From: JAAZNO01 sp012798275
GTDB taxonomy: Bacteria > Chloroflexota > Anaerolineae > B4-G1 > SLSP01
Length of the DNA: 64,000 nucleotides
Assembly (NCBI GenBank): GCA_035347995.1
Contig: DAOPQD010000003.1
Span: 1 to 64,000, forward strand
Direction: 5' to 3'
Shown: positions 10,804 to 19,000 of the stretch, piece after piece
Position numbering within the stretch: position 1 is the first letter of the stretch
How the letters are laid out: each line of letters opens with the position of its first letter
The notes under the pieces: generated by a model
Seen by the model: only the letters and a program-made list of their open reading frames with translations
What the model was told of the DNA's origin: nothing
The model's database searches: none
Program-made: the position numbers and the translations under genes

Positions 10804-11670
10804 CTAGGTCCAACGGTGAGAACGAATGCATTCTACAGCACTGGCGTCAGGTTTAAAGCCAAATTCAAAACAGGGCACTGTTTCACTCAACTCATGGAAA
10901 AGGTCCAAGGTCGCTGCTACACCAGTGGCGTCCCACAGCGGCGCAAAAGTGCGCACGAGCAGTTGCAAGACGGCCTCTCGTGGATTAAGCTGCCTCAAGA
11001 TGTTTTCCTCAGCATGGCGAAGAATAAATACACCCGTCAAAGGCACAGATTCAGGCGAAGCAAAATGCCCCACCCCCCACCAAGGCGTACCATAAATTCG
11101 AAAATGTCCTTCTCGTTTGCGTAGCACAATCCGATCATCGCTGAGCGGAATTGCATCGGGCACAGTCGAAGCCCACAAGGTCGCCGTGGTGGTCTTCCCC
11201 GCCCCTGAGAATCCGACAAACAGATAACCCTGATCGCCATCCTTAATAGCAGTGGCGTGCATCACCGTTCCATTATGCTGCGCAAGCCAATCAATGGCAC
11301 ACACCTCACTCAAAGGAAAATCCAACGGAAAGATCGGCCGCCCAAAATAATCGCCCTGTGGAGCAACATATAGCCGGCCTCCATCATCAGCCACAGGCAA
11401 GATCAACACACAGGCAGGGTCAAGCCCAAAGGATTTTACGTAGAGAATTTTGCGCCCTGTCCGATCATGCCATAGAGACCAGCGCTGCCCAGAGTCAAAA
11501 ATTTTGTGCGCCAAACCTAATTCCGGGAACCCCTTTAAAACAGAGAGAGAAATATCGGGATCATGTTGTGCAATAAAACGATCAAAGGGCTCCCGAACCA
11601 GAACCCAGGGCCCAGATTCTGCCTGCCATAAACCCAACGTAAAATCAGCAATGCAATAACGAATCTCCAT
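10804..11670 (-). CDS. HPr-kinase-like protein of a peptide-modification operon
   Basis: A 288-residue protein (ATG at 11670; a GTG at 11676 is the alternative). The C-terminal half carries an HPr kinase/phosphorylase-like nucleotide site: P-loop GFSGAGKTTT at about residues 152-161, then 'LSDDRIVLR', the acidic motif of the family, and 'YGTPWWG'. The N-terminal 110 residues are not recognisable. It is not a PTS regulator: no HPr or PTS gene is nearby and it sits 41 bases after a small peptide gene, with PqqD and radical SAM genes upstream. HprK-like kinases in lasso-peptide clusters (PadeK, ThcoK) phosphorylate the C-terminal residue of the precursor; the peptide here ends in Ser. A precursor kinase is therefore my inference. 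Confidence 0.75.
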   Translation of the reverse strand: MEIRYCIADFTLGLWQAESGPWVLVREPFDRFIAQHDPDISLSVLKGFPELGLAHKIFDSGQRWSLWHDRTGRKILYVKSFGLDPACVLILPVADDGGRLYVAPQGDYFGRPIFPLDFPLSEVCAIDWLAQHNGTVMHATAIKDGDQGYLFVGFSGAGKTTTATLWASTVPDAIPLSDDRIVLRKREGHFRIYGTPWWGVGHFASPESVPLTGVFILRHAEENILRQLNPREAVLQLLVRTFAPLWDATGVAATLDLFHELSETVPCFEFGFKPDASAVECIRSHRWT

Positions 11671-11711
11671 AATCACCGGTCGAAAAGACGGCTTGCCCTA
11701 TCGAGATGCCA

Positions 11712-11888
11712 CTAGCTACGTGCAGTAGAAGTACAACCGACATCGCCTGCGAGCTGGCATGAAGATTCTCCTGAAGGGCCAGAGTTATTTTTGCAAGTTG
11801 CCAAAACGGCCTCTTCAGCCGCCATTTGCACCTCTTCCACTACCGGCCGAACGTACAGCTTGCGTGTGCTCTCAATGCTCGAATTCAT
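11712..11888 (-). CDS. 58-residue Cys-rich precursor peptide (putative RiPP)
   Basis: A short gene starting at ATG 11888 with CAGGAGGG six bases upstream, ending TAG at 11712-11714. The leader half contains RKLYVRPVVEEVQ (residues 9-21), i.e. a Y-x-x-P-x-V motif like that bound by PqqD-type recognition domains in lasso and other RiPP leaders, then an acidic helix EEAVLATCK. The core half is Ser/Gly/Asn-rich with three Cys (32, 44, 52; spacing 11 and 7) and ends GCTSTARS. It lies 30 bases after the radical SAM gene and 41 before the kinase gene, same strand. No homologue known to me. That it is modified (thioether links, tail phosphate) is inference. Confidence 0.8.
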   Translation of the reverse strand: MNSSIESTRKLYVRPVVEEVQMAAEEAVLATCKNNSGPSGESSCQLAGDVGCTSTARS

Positions 11889-11918
11889 GATATCCCTCCT
11901 GAGAATAGTAATGGCTAA

Positions 11919-13004
11919 CTAACGCTGACTCAATTCTAATGATGCAATACGGAGATGTGCAAGCTGGCACAGAAAGTCTGTATGTTGATCTTCCGTGCCA
12001 TTCTCACACAACGACCACCCTGGACATTGCCCACAAAACAAACGAAGGCCGCACTCGGCGCACACTTGATCCAGAGAGGCAGGTCGCTCGCGTTCAGCAG
12101 GGATTGCCACTCGCCATCCCTCTGCAAACGAACCCTGACGCAAATCATAGCCAGGTCCCCGAGAAATCATACATAATCCCAGATAACCATAGGGGTCAAT
12201 CACAAAAGCATTCATCCCCGCCCCGCACGCATATCTCGCCTGTGAGTCTATGTGAGTGGACAAAGTAGTTTCGTAAAGCCGCTTCCATGCCTCCCGACGT
12301 TTTGAATCAGCCATATCAAGGGCTACAATCTCCGCAGCTGTCAAACGCTGCTCTACCGGCCCATGATGATGATCTAAAGTTCCGTGCACCATCGGATCAA
12401 AATAAAACTGTACCCCCAAACCTTCAGCAAAAGACTTCAATGCATTCAGTTCGTGGATATTCTCCTTCATCGCCACGGTTTTTAACCGGAGAGGAATGCC
12501 ACGATCTAATAATAACTCGACGCCGCGCATGCACCGCGCATGCGACCCCGGAATCCCCGTAATACGCTCATATGTTTCTTGCGTATAACCGTAAAGTGTT
12601 ATTTCAGTCGCAAAAGGCGGCCATTCACGCAGGTAATCCACGATCGCCGGAGTTAGCAAAGTACCATTAGTAAATACCGTCAGCAACAATCCCTTGCGCT
12701 TGGCATATGTATAAATATCCAGAAAATCACTGCGGGTAAAAGGCTCTCCTCCCGTCAATAGCAGCCACAAACACCCTTCGTCCGCAATCTCATCCAAAAT
12801 GCGGCAAATCTCGCCATAGCTCAATTCAGGTCGCGGTGATACATTAAAGCGTGCGTCCCCCACATAACAATGTATACACCTTACATTACAGCAGTAAGTG
12901 ACCTCGAGAGTCCCTGATATCGGCAGCCGTTGCCCGGCGACTTTCTCATGGAGCCGCTTGCTGAACTCGCCATAGCCCAGTTCGGGAATGTGCGGGCAAT
13001 CCAT
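11919..13004 (-). CDS. Radical SAM/SPASM peptide maturase
   Basis: A 361-residue enzyme starting at ATG 13004, three bases after the PqqD stop, so the two are translationally coupled. The cluster-binding CxxxCxxC motif is in 'TYCCNVRCIHCYVG' (about residue 38-45); 'LLLTGGEPF' is the SAM-contact GGEP motif. The C-terminal SPASM domain has Cys in 'YACGAGMNAFVIDPYG', 'LGLCMIS' and 'CAECGLRLFCGQCPGWSLC', enough for two auxiliary Fe-S clusters. SPASM enzymes with a separate PqqD partner (PqqE, mycofactocin MftC, sactipeptide synthases) modify ribosomal peptides. The substrate is presumably the 58-residue peptide encoded next. Confidence 0.9.
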   Translation of the reverse strand: MDCPHIPELGYGEFSKRLHEKVAGQRLPISGTLEVTYCCNVRCIHCYVGDARFNVSPRPELSYGEICRILDEIADEGCLWLLLTGGEPFTRSDFLDIYTYAKRKGLLLTVFTNGTLLTPAIVDYLREWPPFATEITLYGYTQETYERITGIPGSHARCMRGVELLLDRGIPLRLKTVAMKENIHELNALKSFAEGLGVQFYFDPMVHGTLDHHHGPVEQRLTAAEIVALDMADSKRREAWKRLYETTLSTHIDSQARYACGAGMNAFVIDPYGYLGLCMISRGPGYDLRQGSFAEGWRVAIPAERERPASLDQVCAECGLRLFCGQCPGWSLCENGTEDQHTDFLCQLAHLRIASLELSQR

Positions 13005-13007
13005 CGG

Positions 13008-13298
13008 CTACCCCTGCGCGATTGCCTTGACGGATTCCAACTGCGCGATGAGGGCCAGGACGTCCTGCTCGGCTTGCACGGCCTCGACCTCGTATTCGGC
13101 CACGAGGGCAGCGACGACCTCCGCGAGGGTGCGGACGCCATCAAGGCACTCCCAGACAAAGGCCGCCGTTTCGTTGAGGGTGTAGATGCTATCGAGATCG
13201 CCGACGTTGTTGCGAATGGGCACGAGGATGACTTCCCCGGCAATGTTGCGCGCGACAATCGAGGGATCGTGATGGTAGACAGAAGCCAGCTCAGTCAA
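13008..13298 (-). CDS. PqqD-like peptide chaperone (RiPP recognition element)
   Basis: The 96-residue protein contains the PqqD pattern 'PSIVARNIAGEVILVPI', 'IYTLNETAAFVWECLDG' and 'TLAEVVAALVAEYEV'. PqqD folds bind leader peptides and present them to the radical SAM enzyme. I prefer the TTG at 13298 because GGAGG lies five bases upstream; ATG 13310 and GTG 13343 are open alternatives without a site. It is the first gene of the operon, about 65 bases after the predicted transcription start. Its high GC differs from the lower GC of the radical SAM gene downstream. Confidence 0.85.
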   Translation of the reverse strand: MTELASVYHHDPSIVARNIAGEVILVPIRNNVGDLDSIYTLNETAAFVWECLDGVRTLAEVVAALVAEYEVEAVQAEQDVLALIAQLESVKAIAQG

Positions 13299-13368
13299 AG
13301 TCCCCTCCATAATATGATCTGGGGTGAAATCTCGCCGTCCCACGCTATTGAGTTCACCTTACACACTC

Positions 13369-13396
13369 ATTATACCTGCATTGTCAAGCCTGGCAA
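13369..13396 (-). promoter_or_regulatory. Promoter of the peptide-modification operon
   Basis: Read on the minus strand: TTGCCA (13396-13391), 16 bases, TATAAT (13374-13369). The -10 is perfect and the -35 matches five of six. Transcription would begin near 13361. Confidence 0.6.
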
Positions 13397-13513
13397 GGAT
13401 CCAGACGGTGAATTACGCAAGTTTTAAGGAAGTTCTCAATTCTACGCCCTTTTTTCCCAAAACACTTTCACCTTGCAGGAGGACATTTTACACGGCGGCG
13501 AACCACCAAGGGC

Positions 13514-13542
13514 TTGGCAAGGGATTAAATCTATGCTATAAT
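13514..13542 (+). promoter_or_regulatory. Promoter of the G8-like exported protein gene
   Basis: TTGGCA at 13514-13519, a 17-base spacer, then an extended -10 (TGCTATAAT, 13534-13542). This is close to a consensus sigma-70 promoter and gives a leader of about 105 bases to the ATG at 13653. Confidence 0.65.
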
Positions 13543-13652
13543 TTTGTCGAAGTCTTCAGCAACTCACTTTCCATTCTATCATCTTCTGTGAAAGCAGGCA
13601 ATCGGTTGAAAAACGCTTCGATCCACATAGCAGCTGAAAGGAGATCAGTGAC

Positions 13653-15362
13653 ATGGAACGGCTATTGCGCAAAAGTGTGACGGTGTTGATGGCCCTGGCG
13701 CTGGCGTTTAGCGCGTGGGGAAGGCTGCCGGTGCAGCCGGTGGCGGCGGAAGCTTGCTCAACATTGGGAGATTATCGTTCCGCAGCTACTGGGAACTGGG
13801 ATACTACAGCTACATGGGAGTATTGTGACGGATCTAACTGGGTTGCTGCAAGCTCAACTCCGACTTCTGCTAATGGTGCTATTTCCATCCGAAATGGCCA
13901 TACGGTTACTGTAACAGTCGCTGTTACGGTTGACCAAGTAACAATTGAGGCAGGCGGTCAAGTCTCGATCAATAGCGGAATCACATGGACAATTGCCGAC
14001 GGGACTGGCGTTGATCTAGTAATTAACGGCATTGTTGAAAATAAGGGAACTTTCTCACCATCCGCTTCTAGCACTTGGACTCTGAATTCAGGTGCCACTT
14101 TCATACACAACACCACCACTGGTATTTCAACACCCCTCACAAGAGGGACATTAGATCCGGCAAGTACATTTATCTATCGTGGCAGCTCAACCTTGAGACC
14201 TGCCGTATCCATGTCTGGTAAGACCTATGGAAATCTCATTTTCGAAAGCACATCGGGGACTTGGTCCACCACATCTCTTAGCGGCTCAACCGCTACGTCC
14301 ATAAAAGGAAACTTTACGCTAGGAACGGGGGTTACCATTAACATGGGTACCTTTGTGGGACTAATAGTAGGAGGCAACTGGACCAACAACGGCACCTTCA
14401 CCGCCAGTAATAGTTTCGTCATCTTCAATGGCACCGCCGAACAAACCATCGGGGGAAGCAGCGCCACAACCTTCAACAATCTCACCATCAATACTGGCGC
14501 GACTGTTGTCGTACCTACAACAGTGGCGGTCAACGGCACCCTCACCAACAACGGGGCGCTGAAGCAGACGCGCGCAGTGAGCTCTGGCACTGTCTCCTTC
14601 CTCAACATCAGCTCCACCAAGTATTATGGCGTTGACATCACTCCGCAGGGCGACATGGGCGATACCACGGTGACGGTCTGGGGCAATCAGGCCTGTGCAG
14701 GTACGCAGAACACGGTCATGCGCTGCTTCGACATCAGCCCGACGACCTCGCAACAGGCAGAAATCACCCTCTACTATCGTGATGCAGAGGCAAATAGTCA
14801 GACGGCGCCGAATATCTGGCACTTTTCCGGTGGTAACTGGGTACAAGCCAGCGGTATTACTCGCGGCGGCAGTGGGGAAGGCAACTGGGTCAAAGGCACA
14901 GTGACTACCTTCTCGCCCTTCACCTTGAGCGACAACGACCCCACCGCCGTTGACCTCACCGATTTCTCCGCCGTGTGGGACAGCGAGGCCGTAACCGTGA
15001 CCTGGGAGACGGCGCAGGAGCTCGACAATCTCGGCTTCAACCTCTATCGCGGCGAGTCGGCTGCCGGCCCGTGGACTCGTCTCAACGCGGAGCTCATCCC
15101 CACGCAAAATCCCGGCGCGGTCTTCGGCGCAACGTATACGTGGCTCGATGAGGGCGTGACGCCCGGCGCGACGTACTTCTACCGCCTGGAAGACGTGGAC
15201 ATTTACGGCGTGAGCACTTTCCATGGCCCGGTGAGCACAGCTCCCGTGGATCCCAGCGCGGTGGCGCTCACCGCTTTCGGCGCGCGCGGACCGGCCTTTG
15301 GGCTGCCGTTGGTGCTCGCAGCGCTGGGACTGTGGGGTCTGGCGCGCAAACGGCGCTCGTAG
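13653..15362 (+). CDS. Exported G8-like beta-repeat protein with C-terminal anchor module
   Basis: A 569-residue protein; ATG 13653 follows AAAGGAG. Residues 1-33 are a signal peptide. Residues about 38-310 resemble G8/parallel beta-helix surface proteins ('GNWDTTATWEYCDGSNW', 'ISIRNGHTVTVTVAVTVDQV', repeated 'GTFTNNG'-like strands such as 'NNGTFTASNSFVIFNG'). A beta domain follows at 320-425. From about residue 429 comes the shared module: FN3-like 'WETAQELDNLGFNLYR', 'YFYRLEDVD', 'STFHGPV', one membrane segment and the basic end RKRRS. The signal peptide and C-terminal half are GC-rich but the part coded at about 13755-14370 is not, suggesting a passenger acquired between host-like ends. 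Ligand unknown. Confidence 0.8.
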   Translation: MERLLRKSVTVLMALALAFSAWGRLPVQPVAAEACSTLGDYRSAATGNWDTTATWEYCDGSNWVAASSTPTSANGAISIRNGHTVTVTVAVTVDQVTIEAGGQVSINSGITWTIADGTGVDLVINGIVENKGTFSPSASSTWTLNSGATFIHNTTTGISTPLTRGTLDPASTFIYRGSSTLRPAVSMSGKTYGNLIFESTSGTWSTTSLSGSTATSIKGNFTLGTGVTINMGTFVGLIVGGNWTNNGTFTASNSFVIFNGTAEQTIGGSSATTFNNLTINTGATVVVPTTVAVNGTLTNNGALKQTRAVSSGTVSFLNISSTKYYGVDITPQGDMGDTTVTVWGNQACAGTQNTVMRCFDISPTTSQQAEITLYYRDAEANSQTAPNIWHFSGGNWVQASGITRGGSGEGNWVKGTVTTFSPFTLSDNDPTAVDLTDFSAVWDSEAVTVTWETAQELDNLGFNLYRGESAAGPWTRLNAELIPTQNPGAVFGATYTWLDEGVTPGATYFYRLEDVDIYGVSTFHGPVSTAPVDPSAVALTAFGARGPAFGLPLVLAALGLWGLARKRRS

Positions 15363-15412
15363 TTCAATCATCGCTCCCGACCACCATCTGAGAGGGGAGC
15401 CATACAGCATGA

Positions 15413-15460
15413 AGAAGCGTCTTTCGTGGGTGAGGGACTTCGCTCGCGAGAGACGCTTCT
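15413..15460. terminator. Stem-loop after the G8-like gene
   Basis: AGAAGCGTCT pairs with AGACGCTTCT across a long loop, 50 bases past the stop codon. There is no good T run, so termination is uncertain. Confidence 0.35.
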
Positions 15461-15502
15461 CTATTGGCCGGGGCGGTTGGGAATGGGGACGGCCGGGAGT
15501 CT

Positions 15503-15960
15503 GGGGATGGAATCCCCAGCCTGACACAGGCAAATCGCGCTGAAGCGCGTTGCGTCGGGGAGCCCGCCTCGGCTGGGGATGGAATCCCCAGCCTGACACA
15601 GGCAAACACGCTGAAGCGCGTTACGTCGGCGAGCCCGCCTCGGCGGGCAAACCCGGAATTCCATTCCGGGGCGGGGCAAACCGCGCTGAAGCGCGTTGTT
15701 CGGCGAGCCCGCCTCGGCTGGGGATGGAATCCCCAGCCTGACACAGCCAAACACGCTGAAGCGCGTTACGTCGGCGAGCCCGCCTTGGCTGGGGATGGAA
15801 TCTGACACACGCAAACCGCGCTGAAGCGCGTTACGTCGGCGAGCCCGCCTCGGCGGGCAGACCCGGAATTCCATTCCGGGGCGGGGCAGCCGCGCTGAAG
15901 CGCGTTGTTCGGCGAGCCTGCCTCGGCGGGCAGACCCGGAATTCCATTCCGGGGCGGGGG
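15503..15960. repeat. Tandem array of alternating palindromic units
   Basis: Three elements alternate. A: CTGGGGATGGAATCCCCAGC plus CTGACACAGGCAAA. B: CGCGCTGAAGCGCGTT plus TCGGCGAGCCCGCCTCGG. C: CGGGCAAACCCGGAATTCC continuing into ATTCCGGGGCGGGGC. B occurs six times; before each B comes either A or C. Every element is itself a perfect or near-perfect inverted repeat, so RNA from either strand would fold into a chain of hairpins. Open frames across it on both strands are products of the repeat. It fills the space between the G8-like and amylase genes. Confidence 0.85.
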
Positions 15961-16014
15961 TCGGCTTTCTACTCACGGCTCACTGCTCTCTATTTTCAGA
16001 GGAGGCAAGGTATT

Positions 16015-19000
16015 ATGAAGAGACGACATTGGCTGTATAGCGTGTTCATGGTGGCGTTGTTGAGCGGGTTGCTTTTTGCAGCGCCCGGCGCGCCGAAACC
16101 GGTGTTGGCGACGTTGGGCTGGGTCGGCAACATGGATCCTGCTGGGGGCTCAAACACTACCATCACCGTCGGCGGGACCTTCGATGTCTATGTGCAAGTC
16201 TATAAGGCCGGCGTGACCGACTCGGCCGGGCAAGGCGCGGGCATCGCCTGTTATCTTCAGTGGGCCGCCGTCCCTTACTGGGGCGGCGACTGGACCAATA
16301 TCACGCACACGCTCATGACCTACAACACGGATATCGGCAACAATGATGAATACAAAGCGACCATCAGTCCAGCGGTGGGCCTGTACGAGTTCACCGCTTA
16401 CTGCACGGACACCACCGATAACACCACGCTCTATCAGGGGGGCGGGAACGGCAAACTTGTCGTCAAAGCCAGCAGCGGCGACTGCAATACGGCAACGCCG
16501 GATGACAACAACGTTTACTGGAGCGGCCTGGTGCACGATTCTTTCTCCACCGCGTACCGCAATCCGCTGGGAACCGTCTCAACCACTGCGGGGACGGTGA
16601 CGTTGAAGTTCCGCACCTGCATGAACGATCTCAATGTCGCGCCGCAAGTGCGGATCTGGCAGGACCGGGGCAATATCGAATCCCTCGTGAGCATGAGTTT
16701 CGACAGCCATGGCGCCGATGCCAGCCTGGGCGGGGTAACCTACTGGAAATACGACCTCCCCATCCCCACCACCGCCGACATCTACTATTACGTTTTCAAG
16801 GCCACCAATGGCAGCGCCGTCGCCTTCTACCGCGATGACAACCCGAGGTTCTACGGGGGGGGATTGGGGCAAGCGGAAGGGTCCCAGGATACCGCCTACA
16901 ACAACTCCTATCAGCTCACGATCTACGACGCGGCCTATACCGTGCCGGAATGGATGCAACGCGCGGTCATCTATCAAATCTTCCCGGACCGCTTCCGCGA
17001 CGGCGATCCCACCAACAACCCCACTGCCGGGCGCTTCTCGTATGCCCGCTCCGGCGGCGCCATCGTCCGCTCCAACGATGCGGAAGATGATTGGAACACG
17101 ACCGTCTGCGATCCCCGGGGCACCTACACCCCGGCTTGCGCTGACTACTACGGCGATAATTTCTACGGCGGCGATCTGCGAGGGATCATCCAAAAGCTGG
17201 AAGACGGCTACTTCGAGAACCTGGGGGTGAGCGTGCTCTATCTCAATCCCATTTTCCTCTCCCCCTCCAACCACAAATACGACACCGCCGACTTCATGCG
17301 CATTGACCCGGACTTCGGCACGCTGGCGGATTTCCAGGAACTGACGACCAAAGCTGCGGCCCGCGGAATCCGCGTGATGCTGGATGGCGTGTTCAACCAT
17401 ACCTCGTCAGATAGCCGCTACTTCGACCGCTACAGCCGCTACAACGCCAATGGGGACCTCATCAACCCCAATGGCGGCGCCGATGATAACAGCGGCGCCT
17501 GCGAGAGCCCCGCTTCCACCTACCGCGGCTGGTTCTACATCCCCGATACCCTGGGCTCGCCCGGCTCGGGGGCGAACGATCGCTGCGATGCGAGCGACGC
17601 TGATGACAATGATACTCCACCTGGCGCGTGGACGCTGACCTACACCGCATGGTGGGGATACGGCTCGCTCCCCAAGCTGCAGGCGACGAGTTCGGCCGTG
17701 CGTGACCTTTTCTTCGCCCAGGGCTTGAACTCCGTGGGCCCTTACTGGACGCAACAAGGCGCCAGCGCCTGGCGCTTCGACGTGGGCGACGACGTGGACG
17801 CCGGCCTCAATGCTCCAGACAACACCTTTTGGGAGAGCTTCCGCACGGCGGTGCGGGATCAGAGCGTCACCGGCAAGTCGGATGTGGTGATGCTGGGCGA
17901 AATCTGGGGCGATGCCTCCCCCTGGCTGCTGGGCAACGAGTGGGACAGCGTGATGAATTATCGCTTCCGATCCACGCTGCTCGATTGGCTCTTCACCGGC
18001 TGCTCCGGCAATGGCTGCACGAATGGGACGAAGTTCTCAGACAACGACAGCAACGACAGCAGTTCCAGCGGGCCGATCGAATATATCAGCCCCTCGCAGT
18101 TCAACGCGCGGCTCCGTTCGCTCCAGGAAGATTATCCTCCCATGGCATGGAAAGCCATGATGAACCTGGAAGGCTCCCACGATACCAACCGCGTCCGCTT
18201 TCTGCTGAAGAAGATCAACAACGACAACGACAGCGCCGCCGTCCAGCGCATGAAGGAATGGTGGCTCTTCTCCTTCACCTACGCCGGCGCGCCCACCCTC
18301 TACTATGGCGATGAAATAGGCCTCAATCACGACGGGGTCTGGGCCAGCAACAAGTGGGAAGACGACCCCTACAATCGCGCCCCCTTCCCCTGGGATGACG
18401 CCACTGGCAACAGCTACAGCTATGACGCCACGGCAGCCGCCGCCGAGCTACAACAATTCGCCCGCACGATGGCGAGCATTCGCTGGAGCTATCGTGCGCT
18501 TCAGGATGGCGATGTGCAACATGGCCTGGTGATTGACGACGTCCGGAAGCTCTACGGCTTTGCGCGCACCAACGGCGAGCAGACCGCGCTCATCGTCCTC
18601 AACCGCAGCGGTGACACCCACAGCGTCACCCTCAGCGGCCTGAACGCCGCGCCCTACAATCTGGCCGACGGCGTCGTGCTGATAGATGCGCTTCACGGCA
18701 ATGCCACGTATACCGTCTCCGGCGGCGCCGTGACCGTGCCCGTCGCGCCCACCTATGGCGTGGTGCTCCTGGAACAGGCCAAAGTAGAGACGCCGATGGC
18801 GCCGGCCGGCCTGTCGGTGACGCCGGATAATGGCCACTTCATCCTCACCTGGAACGCGGTCACTCAAGACGCCGCTGGCGGACGTGAAGTCGCGCCGGCA
18901 TACACCGTGCATCGTGACACCACCCCCACCTTCACGGCCAATGCGGACAATCGAATCGCCACGGTCTATGCGCCAACCTACGGCACGATCGGCAACACAG

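Noticed and set aside
10804..13343. Lasso peptide cluster
   Set aside because: YxxP leader and HprK-like kinase fit, but there is no asparagine-synthetase-like cyclase or B2-type leader protease, and a radical SAM enzyme takes their place.
13369..13389. TTGACA seven bases upstream of TATAAT as the -35 box
   Set aside because: A seven-base spacer is far too short; TTGCCA with a 16-base spacer is the better partner.
15503..15960. CRISPR array
   Set aside because: The units alternate between fixed sequence types and there are no unique spacers; no cas gene is present.
15364..15976. Minus-strand frames with 'VRLGIPSPAEAG' repeats
   Set aside because: Direct translations of the palindromic array; similar spurious frames appear wherever the array occurs.
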